The notes below the pieces were generated by a model. That model did no database searches. It was not told where the DNA came from and saw only the letters and a list, made by a program, of their open reading frames with translations. From assembly GCF_002849605.1 (NCBI RefSeq), contig NZ_NPIB01000021.1, positions 1-64,000 of the forward strand: DNA of 64,000 nucleotides, read 5' to 3'. Position 1 is the first letter of the stretch. Each line of letters opens with the position of its first letter. Shown one piece after another: positions 52,882 to 61,830 of this stretch. The position numbers and the translations under genes are program-made. This DNA is from Photobacterium carnosum (GTDB lineage: Bacteria; Pseudomonadota; Gammaproteobacteria; Enterobacterales; Vibrionaceae).

Positions 52882-53856
52882 TTACTTCTTGTTAATTGCG
52901 CCCTTATCAGACGTATCTAGGCCAAACTTATATCCGACCAGATCTCTAATTTCGACAAAATCAATTACAGAACAGATCTCAACATCATCTAACGATCTTT
53001 CTTCTAATGTGCCTGTTAACTCAAAAGCAGATAAAGGTGCATTGCATACTGGACGCTGAACATTATTAAGGTTGACTACAAACACGCGGCAATTTTTAAA
53101 GCGTTCATACTTACGTACATTCTCAATACGCTTACTTAAATCAGCTAGTGGTGTGTTCAATTCTTCATTTGTGACGATTAGCACTTCTTGTTTAGTGTTA
53201 TGACGAGCATCATCATTTGGGTAGAAGAAATTAATACAGAAATGGTAGTCAGAACCATTTTTGATAATGAAATCTGTCATAGCCGATTCTTCTTTTGTTA
53301 AATCGTCAGCAATGCGTAAATCACCGGCACTTGGCATTAACTTCCACAACGGCTCAATAGAAGAATGCCTACGGAATGTTGAATAACCAGCCTCAGCATA
53401 ACCAGTGATCACAGATAAAGTAATTAGTTCATCAATAAACGAAAACGCATCAATGCTAGACGCTTCAACTGCACTAATCGCCTTACCATCAACCGAAACA
53501 ACTCTTGAACGCTTATTTGTTTTTGTTGGGGAAAATAGAGACTCAACTAACAATGATTTTAGCTTGGTAACGTGCGCTTCACTTGTATCTAAAAGAATCG
53601 CTGTATTATTAGTTGATTGAATGAAGTCAGTATTGGCAATAGATTGCTTTATTTCTGATTGATTACGAACGTTAAATAAGGCACTAACAACATAATGAGC
53701 AATTTCACTACGTACAATGGCTTTAGATAAGCCAGAAAAACGGCCAGTTTTGTGCAGTAAAGGTTGTTTTTGTGCCAGGTGATTAGCAATAAAATTTATT
53801 TGGGCGTAACGCGCTGCGGTAAGTTCATTAACGCCAATATTTTTAGTGTTGTTCAT
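52882..53856 (-). CDS. hypothetical protein, 324 aa, possible distant family member
   Basis: Unrecognised. The first half is helical. The C-terminus has a strand CRVFVVNLNNVQ, an acidic segment and IDFVEIRDLVGYKFG, which resembles the closing hydrophobic-G-x-F of the paralogue family, so it may be a distant member. The start carries a canonical shared leader (GGAATTATCTAAAG before ATG). Palindrome copy 9 lies 81 bp upstream. Confidence 0.65.
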   Translation of the reverse strand: MNNTKNIGVNELTAARYAQINFIANHLAQKQPLLHKTGRFSGLSKAIVRSEIAHYVVSALFNVRNQSEIKQSIANTDFIQSTNNTAILLDTSEAHVTKLKSLLVESLFSPTKTNKRSRVVSVDGKAISAVEASSIDAFSFIDELITLSVITGYAEAGYSTFRRHSSIEPLWKLMPSAGDLRIADDLTKEESAMTDFIIKNGSDYHFCINFFYPNDDARHNTKQEVLIVTNEELNTPLADLSKRIENVRKYERFKNCRVFVVNLNNVQRPVCNAPLSAFELTGTLEERSLDDVEICSVIDFVEIRDLVGYKFGLDTSDKGAINKK

Positions 53857-53936
53857 CTTTAGATAATTCCGTTAAACCTCAATTCGACTGCAAAAAAGTT
53901 TATCATAAGCCAATGAAATAAAAAGGTTTTTCTCAT

Positions 53937-53953
53937 TTTTGCAGCTTGCAAAA
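53937..53953. promoter_or_regulatory. recurrent 17-bp palindrome, copy 9
   Basis: TTTTGCAGCTTGCAAAA, 15 of 17 to the consensus and itself an almost perfect inverted repeat (TTTTGCA/TGCAAAA), 81 bp upstream of the 53856 start. Confidence 0.5.
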
Positions 53954-54073
53954 TTACTTATATTATTAAGTAATTACAACAACTTAGCGATTTATTAATG
54001 TTGCTAATTACAATTTTCAAAATCTTTTTTATAGCTTGTGAGAAATAACACTCTTATTTTCAGAAAAAAAAGT

Positions 54074-54105
54074 AAAAAAAAGGACTACCGATTTGGTAGT
54101 CCTCG
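54074..54105 (-). terminator. terminator of family member F
   Basis: AGGACTACC-gattt-GGTAGTCCT with eight T on the minus strand, after the stop at 54144. Confidence 0.85.
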
Positions 54106-54143
54106 TTATTAGCTATTACTAGCGTTGGGTAAATTAGATAAGT

Positions 54144-54875
54144 TTATTGCCAAATTGAACCAGAAACTGGCTGAATGTTGAGTAAGTCTGATATTGGTGT
54201 TACTAAATCATCCAAACTAAAACCACGTATCTCATTATAAAATAGCTTACCGTTAATCAACATTGCAGATTCATAAAGATGATTAGCGACTTTCTCTTTA
54301 GCATGGTCACAATAACTCTTAGTAAATTCATCCAAAACATCAAAAGCAGCATCCTCAAGATCGCTTTGAACGTTATGAGAAATGTCAGTATCAACATGGT
54401 CGTATAAACCTACTCTACTTTGTGAATTAGGTAGATACGCATTGGAAATTGTATTGGGCATATCTCTTGGATCTAATACGTAATAATTATAAAAGTAGCT
54501 GTTACTAATAACATCTTCATCAAAGTGAGGAATGATCGGTATAGGACTTTGATCGCTACTATTAGATAGCATCCCCTGATCATGTTCATTTGCTCGATAG
54601 ATAACCTCAGTTATACCTCTAAAATCATCTTCAACGTGAGATTGAAGATAGCCAAGCTCTTTCACTATGGTCTTTACGCGATCCGCTTGCTTTGTGTGGT
54701 GTGCGTCTGTATTTGATGCCTTACTTTCAACTCGAATAGATGAAAAATATTTACGAGTTTCAGCATTGGTGGTTAGCTTGCCATTTACCGTGAATAACGG
54801 AGTAATGTAAAAACCAACATCACCCTCAAGGTTATATATTTTCTCAATAACAATGCCAGTAGTAGAACGGTACAT
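54144..54875 (-). CDS. paralogue family member F, 243 aa
   Basis: Unrecognised. The frame is open to ATG 54890, but that ATG is part of the leader itself (ATGGAATTATCTAAT), so the true start is ATG 54875 (MYRSTTGIVI). Family marks: GFYITPLFTVNGKLTTNAE then YFSSIRVE, a helix VKTIVKELGYLQS, the motif ESAMLINGKLFYNEIRGF and the closing LLNIQPVSGSIWQ. Closest by eye to member H. Confidence 0.7.
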   Translation of the reverse strand: MYRSTTGIVIEKIYNLEGDVGFYITPLFTVNGKLTTNAETRKYFSSIRVESKASNTDAHHTKQADRVKTIVKELGYLQSHVEDDFRGITEVIYRANEHDQGMLSNSSDQSPIPIIPHFDEDVISNSYFYNYYVLDPRDMPNTISNAYLPNSQSRVGLYDHVDTDISHNVQSDLEDAAFDVLDEFTKSYCDHAKEKVANHLYESAMLINGKLFYNEIRGFSLDDLVTPISDLLNIQPVSGSIWQ

Positions 54876-54928
54876 ATTAGATAATTCCATGATTTGATCT
54901 CAAAATTAGGTTGGTAGATTTAGGTTGA

Positions 54929-55153
54929 TTACCAGTAATGATACCTCTCTCTTTGGACACCATTACCATGACAAAAACTACACTTGTTTCCGCAGTAATA
55001 ACAGTAGCCACTACATGCGCCACATTCGATTAGCTTGTTACGAAAAACATGCTTAAAGAAATATTCGGTTCGCTCACGTTTACGTTCATGGAACGATAAT
55101 TTATTACAGGAATGATATGGACTAAGCCCAAAAGTAGATAAAGAGGTTCTCAT
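54929..55153 (-). CDS. cysteine-rich zinc-finger-like protein, 74 aa
   Basis: A small basic protein with a dense cysteine cluster near the C-terminus: CGACSGYCYYCGNKCSFCHG, that is CxxCxxCxxC followed by CxxCxG, reminiscent of DnaJ-type and rubredoxin-like zinc sites. The N-terminal half is basic (HERKRERTEYFFKHVF). It starts with a perfect shared leader (GGAATTATCTAACA before ATG). Nucleic-acid or protein binding is likely; a specific role is not visible. Confidence 0.7.
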   Translation of the reverse strand: MRTSLSTFGLSPYHSCNKLSFHERKRERTEYFFKHVFRNKLIECGACSGYCYYCGNKCSFCHGNGVQRERYHYW

Positions 55154-55183
55154 TGTTAGATAATTCCATGATTGGTGGTTTGA

Positions 55184-55200
55184 TTATGTTGTTTACAAAA
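55184..55200. promoter_or_regulatory. recurrent 17-bp palindrome, copy 10
   Basis: TTATGTTGTTTACAAAA, 16 of 17 to the reverse-complement consensus, 31 bp upstream of the cysteine-rich gene start. Confidence 0.5.
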
Positions 55201-55201
55201 A

Positions 55202-55921
55202 CTAATGAAAGGTAAAACCAGTAACGGCATTGAAATTAAGTAGCGAAGCTAATTCATCGGCATTAAATACCTTAAAGTCGTTTATTTCGCTTTGGACAAG
55301 TTCACCATTCACCCAGATCGCGATCTGTAGTGAATTGAGCTCACCTAACTGACTATGTTTAACAGCATCATAGACTGCATTTGATATAAGATTCTTATTT
55401 TGTAATTCACCTATATTCACATTAATTTCAAATGGCGCATTCGCTCCATGTTCATCACCAAAGTTGTTATAACGGTATGGTTTATGGTCTGTAATTGTGG
55501 TTGATAATGCATTAATCATTTTGTAATCGTCTGCATCATCTTTGCCAAAGTAAGGATATATAGCTGTCATTTCATTAGAGCTTGGTTGAAATATATATTG
55601 AGTTCCGGCACTTGCTCTAACTGACGTTATTTGAGTTAACCAAAGTTTCTTTCCATGCTTTAATCCCAAATGATTTAGGTCAGAAACAAAGTCACTAGCT
55701 ATTTCAATACCAATGCGCCTACGTTTGCTTTTTGGCTTTATATCAGGGATTAAAAAATTGGAAATATAACCTCTAGTTGATTGACTATTTAAAAGTCTAC
55801 CTCCGTTATCAATCATACAAAAAACGATGTAATTGGCAGGACGATTTGAATACCGTTTCTGCATCTTTACAGCGAGAGTTACGTGTCGATATTTATTCTG
55901 CTCTTCTATTGGATTAGTCAT
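55202..55921 (-). CDS. paralogue family member G, 239 aa
   Basis: Unrecognised; one of the clearest family members. N-terminus: NYIVFCMIDNGGRLLNSQS. Middle: a basic segment KPKSKRRRIGIE and a strand EINVNIGELQN. C-terminus: IAIWVNGELVQSEINDF and LASLLNFNAVTGFTFH, which best shows the signature. It is transcribed divergently from the DUF945-like gene only 15 bp away. Confidence 0.7.
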   Translation of the reverse strand: MTNPIEEQNKYRHVTLAVKMQKRYSNRPANYIVFCMIDNGGRLLNSQSTRGYISNFLIPDIKPKSKRRRIGIEIASDFVSDLNHLGLKHGKKLWLTQITSVRASAGTQYIFQPSSNEMTAIYPYFGKDDADDYKMINALSTTITDHKPYRYNNFGDEHGANAPFEINVNIGELQNKNLISNAVYDAVKHSQLGELNSLQIAIWVNGELVQSEINDFKVFNADELASLLNFNAVTGFTFH

Positions 55922-55936
55922 TATTAGATTCGTTTT

Positions 55937-57454
55937 ATGTTGGACGTACTAAAAAAGGTTGGATTATTGTTGGGTGATAGATTATCCGCTAATAACTGTA
56001 ACGGGCAGCTTATAAAAATGGAAAATAAAAACGTGGCTAACAAAAAAAAAGAAATAAAAATACTTGGTAAAAAAAAGAAAGCAGCCATAGCGATTATTGC
56101 AATTTTGGTCGCTGGCGGTAGTTTTTACGGTGTTTATAATGCACAGAAAATAGCAGTATCTATTGCTTATTCTAATTACACTTCGGAGCTAAATAACGTC
56201 CTTGGTTTTCATCTAATCTCGACCAATACCAACTATGGATTGACTAAATCAGATATGGTGTCTGAGTTTGAAATTGACCCAAGTATTGGAGCTGGTGGCA
56301 ATCCATCTGCACCACAGTCTCGTCTTTTATTGACGCTTAACACGACCGTTAAATCATCATTTTTACATATTAAGTCCAATACAACATTAACACTTAAAGG
56401 CGCACAGCTAAAAAGTATCATTCAAAACATAAGATCAGGGAAAATAGTATTTAAGAAAAATGGGCAAGTGCTAAACACAGTCCAGGGATATGACACAATC
56501 CAATTACCAATAACGATTGATACCAATGCCACTTCAAATCTATTTTCTTTTACCAACTTAATTGATACTGAGTTGGCTGCTATTGAAATTGTAGGAAATG
56601 GATCTATTAATGCGCATCTACGTTCATCTGAATCTAACTTGTTAATCGAAATGAAAGATGATAAATCAGCAGTTTACAAGTTTACTTTACCCTCATTAAT
56701 TGCCACCGCGAACGGATCAAAGATTGCTGAAATTGAAAACTTAACGTTCAAGCAAGAACATAGCAATAAAGGTAACGAGGTAGCAAAATCCACATGCATA
56801 AATGGATCAAAGTTATCCATAGATTTATCCGTACTAGGTCAACATATGTTCCGTGCTGATATAAATGGTTTAATGCTGAATACTGATACGTTATTAGATA
56901 ATAATGAGCCAACTATGTTCGCAAGTACAACGATGGATATAGATAACGCCTATGTTCCTGCTGCACCATTTGGTATTGATAGTGTTGATAAATTATCTAT
57001 GACTATTTCTTTTGATCACTTGGACAAGAAGACCTTTTCTCAAATGTGGGAATACTTATCAAAGGGTAATAGAAGAAACTATGGCTCGACAAACCCTTTT
57101 GATAATTTCTCTAAGGTTTCACCATTCAATGAATCGAATGAACCTATCCTCAATGGTTTGAAGTTTGATGCCGTAATACAAGCAAATATATACGGTAAAA
57201 ATGCAAATCTGCATTGGAATGCTGACGTAGATAAAAACTATGAAAATATTGCAATGAAAGACTTTTTAACATTACAGAAAGCATTAAGTTCAACAATGAC
57301 AATTAATGCACCTTTAGAGTTGTACAGTAAATATGTTGGTGCAAACAAACGTAAACAACAAGTAAAAAACAAAGAAATTATAATTAAAGATGGTTACGTA
57401 GATACCACTATTCAATATAAAGATGGTAAAACCACGATTAGAAATATCGAGTAA
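55937..57454 (+). CDS. DUF945 (YdgA-like) membrane-anchored protein
   Basis: A basic N-terminus is followed by one hydrophobic helix (about residues 47-66, AAIAIIAILVAGGSFYGVY) and a large strand-rich domain, the layout of the DUF945/YdgA family: inner-membrane anchor with a periplasmic domain. The sequence after the helix (NYGLTKSDMVSEFEID, then LLLTLNTTVKSSF) has the family character. No biochemical activity is established for it. The start is uncertain: ATG 55937 or ATG 56018 (MENKNVANKK); neither has a clear ribosome binding site. It is the only rightward gene in this leftward array. Confidence 0.6.
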   Translation: MLDVLKKVGLLLGDRLSANNCNGQLIKMENKNVANKKKEIKILGKKKKAAIAIIAILVAGGSFYGVYNAQKIAVSIAYSNYTSELNNVLGFHLISTNTNYGLTKSDMVSEFEIDPSIGAGGNPSAPQSRLLLTLNTTVKSSFLHIKSNTTLTLKGAQLKSIIQNIRSGKIVFKKNGQVLNTVQGYDTIQLPITIDTNATSNLFSFTNLIDTELAAIEIVGNGSINAHLRSSESNLLIEMKDDKSAVYKFTLPSLIATANGSKIAEIENLTFKQEHSNKGNEVAKSTCINGSKLSIDLSVLGQHMFRADINGLMLNTDTLLDNNEPTMFASTTMDIDNAYVPAAPFGIDSVDKLSMTISFDHLDKKTFSQMWEYLSKGNRRNYGSTNPFDNFSKVSPFNESNEPILNGLKFDAVIQANIYGKNANLHWNADVDKNYENIAMKDFLTLQKALSSTMTINAPLELYSKYVGANKRKQQVKNKEIIIKDGYVDTTIQYKDGKTTIRNIE

Positions 57455-57491
57455 CGATTCGCTTTATTAAAAGCTAATAACTGAGTTCATA

Positions 57492-57511
57492 TAGGGGCAG
57501 TAATGCCCCTA
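57492..57511. terminator. hairpin between convergent genes
   Basis: TAGGGGCA-gtaa-TGCCCCTA type stem between the converging genes that end at 57454 and 57536. No T run, so efficiency is uncertain. Confidence 0.45.
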
Positions 57512-57535
57512 CATGATAGAAAAGTTAGATAGCTT

Positions 57536-58216
57536 TTAACAAAACAAACCAACCACTGCTGGAATAGTTAAAAGTGTAGTTAATAATTCTTTGTGTGTTT
57601 CTGACACATTTTCTTTATTCTTTACTATGTGATTATCTTCATTTGAGCGATCAAATTCGGACAATTCAGAGTAAACCAATATACCATTTTTAAAAACCGC
57701 ACCTTGGCTATTCTTCAGTCTGTGGAAGCAAGAAACTTCATAACTTGTCTCTTGTGGTAACGAGCAAGTTTTGAAATTAAGATCATGTACTATCTTGTTT
57801 GCATCACCACGCCACCCTTGCATCATAACGGCTTTGTTAGTGACCAGATTGGGCAGATATTTAAGTGACTTGATCACTTCAACAGCATATCTCCTATTCT
57901 CAAGAAACATATCGTTCGTCATATCTGTATATATAGCTGTGTTGTCAGTATTTTTTAATGTTAGATAACTCATTGTGTTAATGATTTCTGCTTCTGTTTC
58001 CATTAGTGATAAAACATGATGAAGCTCTTGTATTACACCTCTTACCTCTTTAATACTTGTGTCATTTGGTAATTTAAATGATGAAAAGTATTTAGCTGTG
58101 AACGACCGTGAAAAAACAAACTTATCGTTCAAGTAAAGGAATGGTGTTATTAGATAGCCATTTGACGCTCTATGGAGCGTTATAAGCGTTTGATTAAAGT
58201 TAGTGGACAAACTCAT
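57536..58216 (-). CDS. paralogue family member H, 226 aa
   Basis: Unrecognised. I start at ATG 58216 (MSLSTNFNQ), which follows the leader ATCTA, not at ATG 58240. Family marks: GYLITPFLYLNDKFVFSRSF then KYFSSFKLPND, helix VRGVIQELHHVLS, GAVFKNGILVYSELSEF and the closing LLTIPAVVGLFC. The Y-F-S-S stretch is shared with member F, so these two are the closest pair. Confidence 0.7.
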   Translation of the reverse strand: MSLSTNFNQTLITLHRASNGYLITPFLYLNDKFVFSRSFTAKYFSSFKLPNDTSIKEVRGVIQELHHVLSLMETEAEIINTMSYLTLKNTDNTAIYTDMTNDMFLENRRYAVEVIKSLKYLPNLVTNKAVMMQGWRGDANKIVHDLNFKTCSLPQETSYEVSCFHRLKNSQGAVFKNGILVYSELSEFDRSNEDNHIVKNKENVSETHKELLTTLLTIPAVVGLFC

Positions 58217-58270
58217 TAGATAAAACCCAAAGAAACCCATATTGTCGTATGAGTATGAGGATAGTTAGAT

Positions 58271-58312
58271 AAAAAAAAGAGCCAGTAACAATGAATGTTA
58301 AAGGCTCTAATT
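58271..58312 (-). terminator. terminator of the 143-aa gene
   Basis: AGAGCC and GGCTCT arms with an inner AACA/TGTT stem and eight T on the minus strand, after the stop at 58322. Confidence 0.75.
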
Positions 58313-58321
58313 TATTGCAGA

Positions 58322-58753
58322 TTAATTTGCTAATATTGGATAACTTTCGTCCCAATAAGTAATTAATTTGATCATTTTAGTTTTAAAATCATCACTGCAA
58401 TTGTGCCATAGTGATTGAGTATTAAACTCAATACTTTGGTCAGTGGTAGCGGTAAATAAGTGGTTAGCATTACTTATATAGTTAAGACTAATAAGAGCCA
58501 AACAATCAGTTTTACCACCAGTATTAATGGCCTCTATCGTTTTGTTTAATAGATTGCCAGTTGTTTTAACTAAATCAGCATTAGTAATGATTTCAGAAGA
58601 CGACTCAACGACCATTACATACGCCATAATTTTATCACCAGAACCAACAGAGAAATTCTTAACCTGCTCATTTTCATTAACAGCTACAACGAATTTCTTG
58701 TTTGATTGAGTAGTGAAAGAGTAGATAAATAGTTTTTGGATAGAGTTAGACAT
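58322..58753 (-). CDS. hypothetical protein, 143 aa
   Basis: Unrecognised, strand-rich protein with a small core (KKFVVAVNENEQ, KIMAYVMVVESSSE, DCLALISLNYIS) and a helical C-terminus. Starts with the shared leader (AAGGAAAATCTA before ATG) and ends in its own terminator, so it is probably a single-gene unit. Confidence 0.6.
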   Translation of the reverse strand: MSNSIQKLFIYSFTTQSNKKFVVAVNENEQVKNFSVGSGDKIMAYVMVVESSSEIITNADLVKTTGNLLNKTIEAINTGGKTDCLALISLNYISNANHLFTATTDQSIEFNTQSLWHNCSDDFKTKMIKLITYWDESYPILAN

Positions 58754-58822
58754 TAGATTTTCCTTTTGGGGATTTTGATTGGATAGTTAGATAAATGGTA
58801 TGCAAATACAGCTAATGATTTG

Positions 58823-59083
58823 TTACTTTATTTTGTTCACTTCAATTTCTAATTCTTCAACAAATAAAAGCCTATGTTCAGCTTCTAATAGTTGTTTAAT
58901 TTGATTTCTCAGTGTCGTTTTTGCTTTTAACAATTGTTTTGCGTTATGAGTGCTTTTGGTGCAAGTAAAATCAATTACGTTAATAGTCGCATTGATTTTA
59001 GCAATTGCAGCGGCAACCGATGCACAAGCATTACTTACATCTAATTGGATATTTTCTTGTAATTGGATAAGTGTATGGTTCAT
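58823..59083 (-). CDS. small helical protein, 86 aa
   Basis: Unrecognised. Almost entirely helical with heptad-like hydrophobics (LIQLQENIQLDVSNACASV, KTTLRNQIKQLLEAEHRL), probably a coiled-coil dimer. ATG 59083 follows AAGGTAAATC. It is an unattached small gene of the leftward array. Confidence 0.55.
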   Translation of the reverse strand: MNHTLIQLQENIQLDVSNACASVAAAIAKINATINVIDFTCTKSTHNAKQLLKAKTTLRNQIKQLLEAEHRLLFVEELEIEVNKIK

Positions 59084-59107
59084 GATTTACCTTAAATAAT
59101 AGATATG

Positions 59108-59142
59108 AAAAAACCACCATCATTAAAATAATGTGGTGTGTT
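59108..59142 (-). terminator. terminator of family member I
   Basis: CCACATTATT and AATGATGGTGG arms with TTTTTT on the minus strand, about 130 bp beyond the stop at 59272. Confidence 0.6.
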
Positions 59143-59271
59143 TATTGGATGGTTTAAAAAAGTTAGATATAGGTGCTATGGTTAGCGAGGTTGGATTACG
59201 GAGACTTTAACCGATACGTCTGTCAATGAAACTTGAATATACATTTTTTAAACAGTAATTGGAACATTCGC

Positions 59272-59958
59272 CTAAAAAAAAGTTAATCCTGTACAACCAA
59301 GATTGTTAACCAAATTAAATTCTTTTTGTTTCTGTTTGGTTGTGAATGTCTCATTTTCTATTTCACTCAAAATCACTTCACCATTTATCAGCAAAATAGA
59401 TTTATGGTATTCGTAGTGATTACCAGCATTCATCACATTTTGGTAAAGACTGATAAAGTCTTCTGCCGTCTTAATCTCATTAGACAAATTGTTTAACGCT
59501 TTCTGAATATCGCTATCTAATGTTTCAGCAATAAGCGTAATAATATTGTCGATCTTTGGATTAGTGTTGTTGTAGGCCACTTTTTTAACGTAACCCTGTA
59601 ACGTTGGAATACGCTCACCAGTAACGCCAAGCAAAGGTATCATGTTGCGTTGCTTTGACTTATCACTCCCCTCGCAGCCAAACAAGATTTCATCCTGCTC
59701 GATAACGATTAATTCATCATAATCATGCTGAATCAAAGTCTCATATTCTTTGCTTATCGTGATAACTAAATCAGCAAAATTTTCAGAGGATAAATCATTT
59801 TTTGACATAGGTAGTCGTGGGAATACATCTCTTAAATATTTATTTTCACCTAATCTTGAAGTGAATAAACCATCGTTATTACGGACGAATGTTAGAATAG
59901 ATTGGAATCCAGTATGTATATCACTTACAACACACTGTATAGATTTAAAGTTGTTCAT
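59272..59958 (-). CDS. paralogue family member I, 228 aa
   Basis: Unrecognised. N-terminus: SILTFVRNNDGLFTSRLGENK. C-terminus: KSILLINGEVILSEIENETF and the closing LVNNLGCTGLTFF. It lies 24 bp downstream of member J and is probably co-transcribed with it. The G-S-D-K-S-K-Q-R and GVTGERIPTLQGYV central segment is specific to this member. Confidence 0.7.
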   Translation of the reverse strand: MNNFKSIQCVVSDIHTGFQSILTFVRNNDGLFTSRLGENKYLRDVFPRLPMSKNDLSSENFADLVITISKEYETLIQHDYDELIVIEQDEILFGCEGSDKSKQRNMIPLLGVTGERIPTLQGYVKKVAYNNTNPKIDNIITLIAETLDSDIQKALNNLSNEIKTAEDFISLYQNVMNAGNHYEYHKSILLINGEVILSEIENETFTTKQKQKEFNLVNNLGCTGLTFF

Positions 59959-59982
59959 GTAGCACCTGATTGGGTAGTTAGA

Positions 59983-60651
59983 TTATAAGTTAATTGGAGA
60001 TAATGCTAAGGCATCAAGCGAACCAATAGACGCACGGATTGAGGATATAGAATCATTATCAGCTATTGATAGTTCATGCATTGAAAGTTGAGCTATTGTT
60101 GAATGAATCATACTGTTATTTTTGAAAACAGCAAATCCATCATGATTAACTCGCTTGAACGAACTTAATCCAGAATCAATGATTGAGATAAGTGAATCAT
60201 CCTGTTCATTATCTGAGAAGCTAAAAAATACATATCCATTTTTTAGTTTTTGTTTATAACTAAAAACCTTACGGCTATCAGTCATTTTACTAACGATAGT
60301 TGGGGTAATTAGTTCTGTATTAAAAGCATGTTTATTTATAGTTGGTAGCATTCGTTCGTTTTGGTCTTTACAAATGTGCGCGATGTTATTACAAGCAATG
60401 ACCCCATTATCATTAATAGCAAAGTTCGTTAGGAGCGCATGTAGCTCTTTACTAAAGGCTCTTACGTAAAACTCAACTTCGCTATCGTGAACATCAAATG
60501 ATGGTAGTGATAGGTATTTTATTGAACCCTCACTAAACTCAATTAGATCTCCATATTTAGTGTCAAGACTGATTGGCGCACAAAAAGCCAAATTAACTAA
60601 ATCGCCAGTTGTGTGTCGTGTTTTATTTACAATTAGATATGTATTTAGCAT
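59983..60651 (-). CDS. paralogue family member J, 222 aa
   Basis: Unrecognised. N-terminus: VNLAFCAPISLDTKYGDLI followed by a helical middle. C-terminus: HDGFAVFKNNSMIHSTIAQL, very close to the internal module of member D, but its last residues (IGSLDALALSPINL) lack the aromatic end of the others. It starts with the leader CTGGAATTACC before ATG and precedes member I. Confidence 0.65.
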   Translation of the reverse strand: MLNTYLIVNKTRHTTGDLVNLAFCAPISLDTKYGDLIEFSEGSIKYLSLPSFDVHDSEVEFYVRAFSKELHALLTNFAINDNGVIACNNIAHICKDQNERMLPTINKHAFNTELITPTIVSKMTDSRKVFSYKQKLKNGYVFFSFSDNEQDDSLISIIDSGLSSFKRVNHDGFAVFKNNSMIHSTIAQLSMHELSIADNDSISSIRASIGSLDALALSPINL

Positions 60652-60672
60652 GGTAATTCCAGATTAGATTAA

Positions 60673-60696
60673 TAATGACCTTTACGTAAAGGTCAT
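60673..60696. repeat. 24-bp perfect palindrome
   Basis: AATGACCTTTAC followed by its exact reverse complement, with no spacer. It lies between the gene ending at 60707 and the start of member J. It has no T run, so an operator or a cruciform-forming site is as likely as a terminator. Confidence 0.7.
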
Positions 60697-60706
60697 TAAT
60701 TGGGAG

Positions 60707-61690
60707 TTAGAAAATTGTGTCTTCACTATTAAAATCGTTACAGTAAATGCTTTCGATTTCTTTCATTGAAGTTTTAAGTTGATAGGTAAAATTGGATAAC
60801 AATTGAGAAATTTCTCGTGGGCTATGTATTTCGATAGCCTTACTGGAATGTAAAGCTAAAACCTCTAAAACACCTGTAACAAGCGGCATATAGCAATCGC
60901 TATTAATACGATTATTTGTATTGATTAAATACGGATTGCCATTAAAAGTAGGGAAGAAAATTTCAGTCTTAGCAAACGTAGCAAAACCTTGGATTAAACA
61001 AGGGCTAAATTCACCGCATACTGGGACTAAACGACAGATTTCATTTCGTAGCAGACTAACTAGATGATCTAGTTCACTGACATTTGCGGCCAGTAACATT
61101 TTCTCTAATTGTTCTGTGTAACCTGCTTGTTTTACGGCATAAATAGGTAATTCAGAATCAGCACCAAAATCATTTACATCTTTATCAGTCGATAACAAGG
61201 CAATAATCTGGCTGTACCCTTTCAACATATTTACCGCATTCAAATCCCGTACTATATCCATTGTAACCAGGTCACTTAACTCAACTAGTGAGCTTGTATC
61301 GTTCGTAACATTAAATTGTATATATGATTGAACAACTTTAAGCGTGGCTTGATGAATAGAATTTTGCGCGGAATACTGTGGCATACCACCAGCATAAGAA
61401 TAATCTCTAATGTCAGGGACAATTACGTAAGGTACTGCGCCAAGCTCTGCATCATATTTGCCAACATGTACGTGTGTTTTGATGTACAAAATCTGTTGGA
61501 TTTCATCTGCATGATTAAAGACAATCTCTTTCCTTAAATTCGACACTGAACGATGAACATTACGCTCACGTATGGATGCCACTACTTTTTTAAGTTGCTG
61601 AGAATTAGCAATTTCATTTGCAAGAATTTTACCAGCGACACTCGGTGAAGAAAGGTAAAGTTCTTGAGCCAGTAAAGAGTTGATATTCAT
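60707..61690 (-). CDS. hypothetical protein, 327 aa
   Basis: Unrecognised. The frame is open to 61735, but ATG 61690 (MNINSLLAQEL) directly follows the shared leader GGAATTATCTAACT, so that is the start. A helical N-terminal half (KILANEIANSQQLKKVVASI) and a mixed C-terminal half with PLVTGVLEVLAL. It does not show the family C-terminal signature. It shares the transcription direction of members I and J. Confidence 0.65.
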   Translation of the reverse strand: MNINSLLAQELYLSSPSVAGKILANEIANSQQLKKVVASIRERNVHRSVSNLRKEIVFNHADEIQQILYIKTHVHVGKYDAELGAVPYVIVPDIRDYSYAGGMPQYSAQNSIHQATLKVVQSYIQFNVTNDTSSLVELSDLVTMDIVRDLNAVNMLKGYSQIIALLSTDKDVNDFGADSELPIYAVKQAGYTEQLEKMLLAANVSELDHLVSLLRNEICRLVPVCGEFSPCLIQGFATFAKTEIFFPTFNGNPYLINTNNRINSDCYMPLVTGVLEVLALHSSKAIEIHSPREISQLLSNFTYQLKTSMKEIESIYCNDFNSEDTIF

Positions 61691-61711
61691 AGTTAGATAA
61701 TTCCTGATGCT

Positions 61712-61755
61712 TAAAAAAAAACTCACAAGTACCAAAGGTAAGTGTGAGTTTTTGA
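61712..61755 (-). terminator. terminator of the 79-aa gene
   Basis: AACTCACA and TGTGAGTT arms, loop of 15 bases and nine T on the minus strand, between the genes starting at 61690 and ending at 61831. Confidence 0.75.
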
Positions 61756-61830
61756 GTTAAGTGTTGGTTTTATTGGGATAGATAATTAGGTGTATGGATT
61801 GGGCTGTTAGTTAGATGTAAGCAAGAAAAG

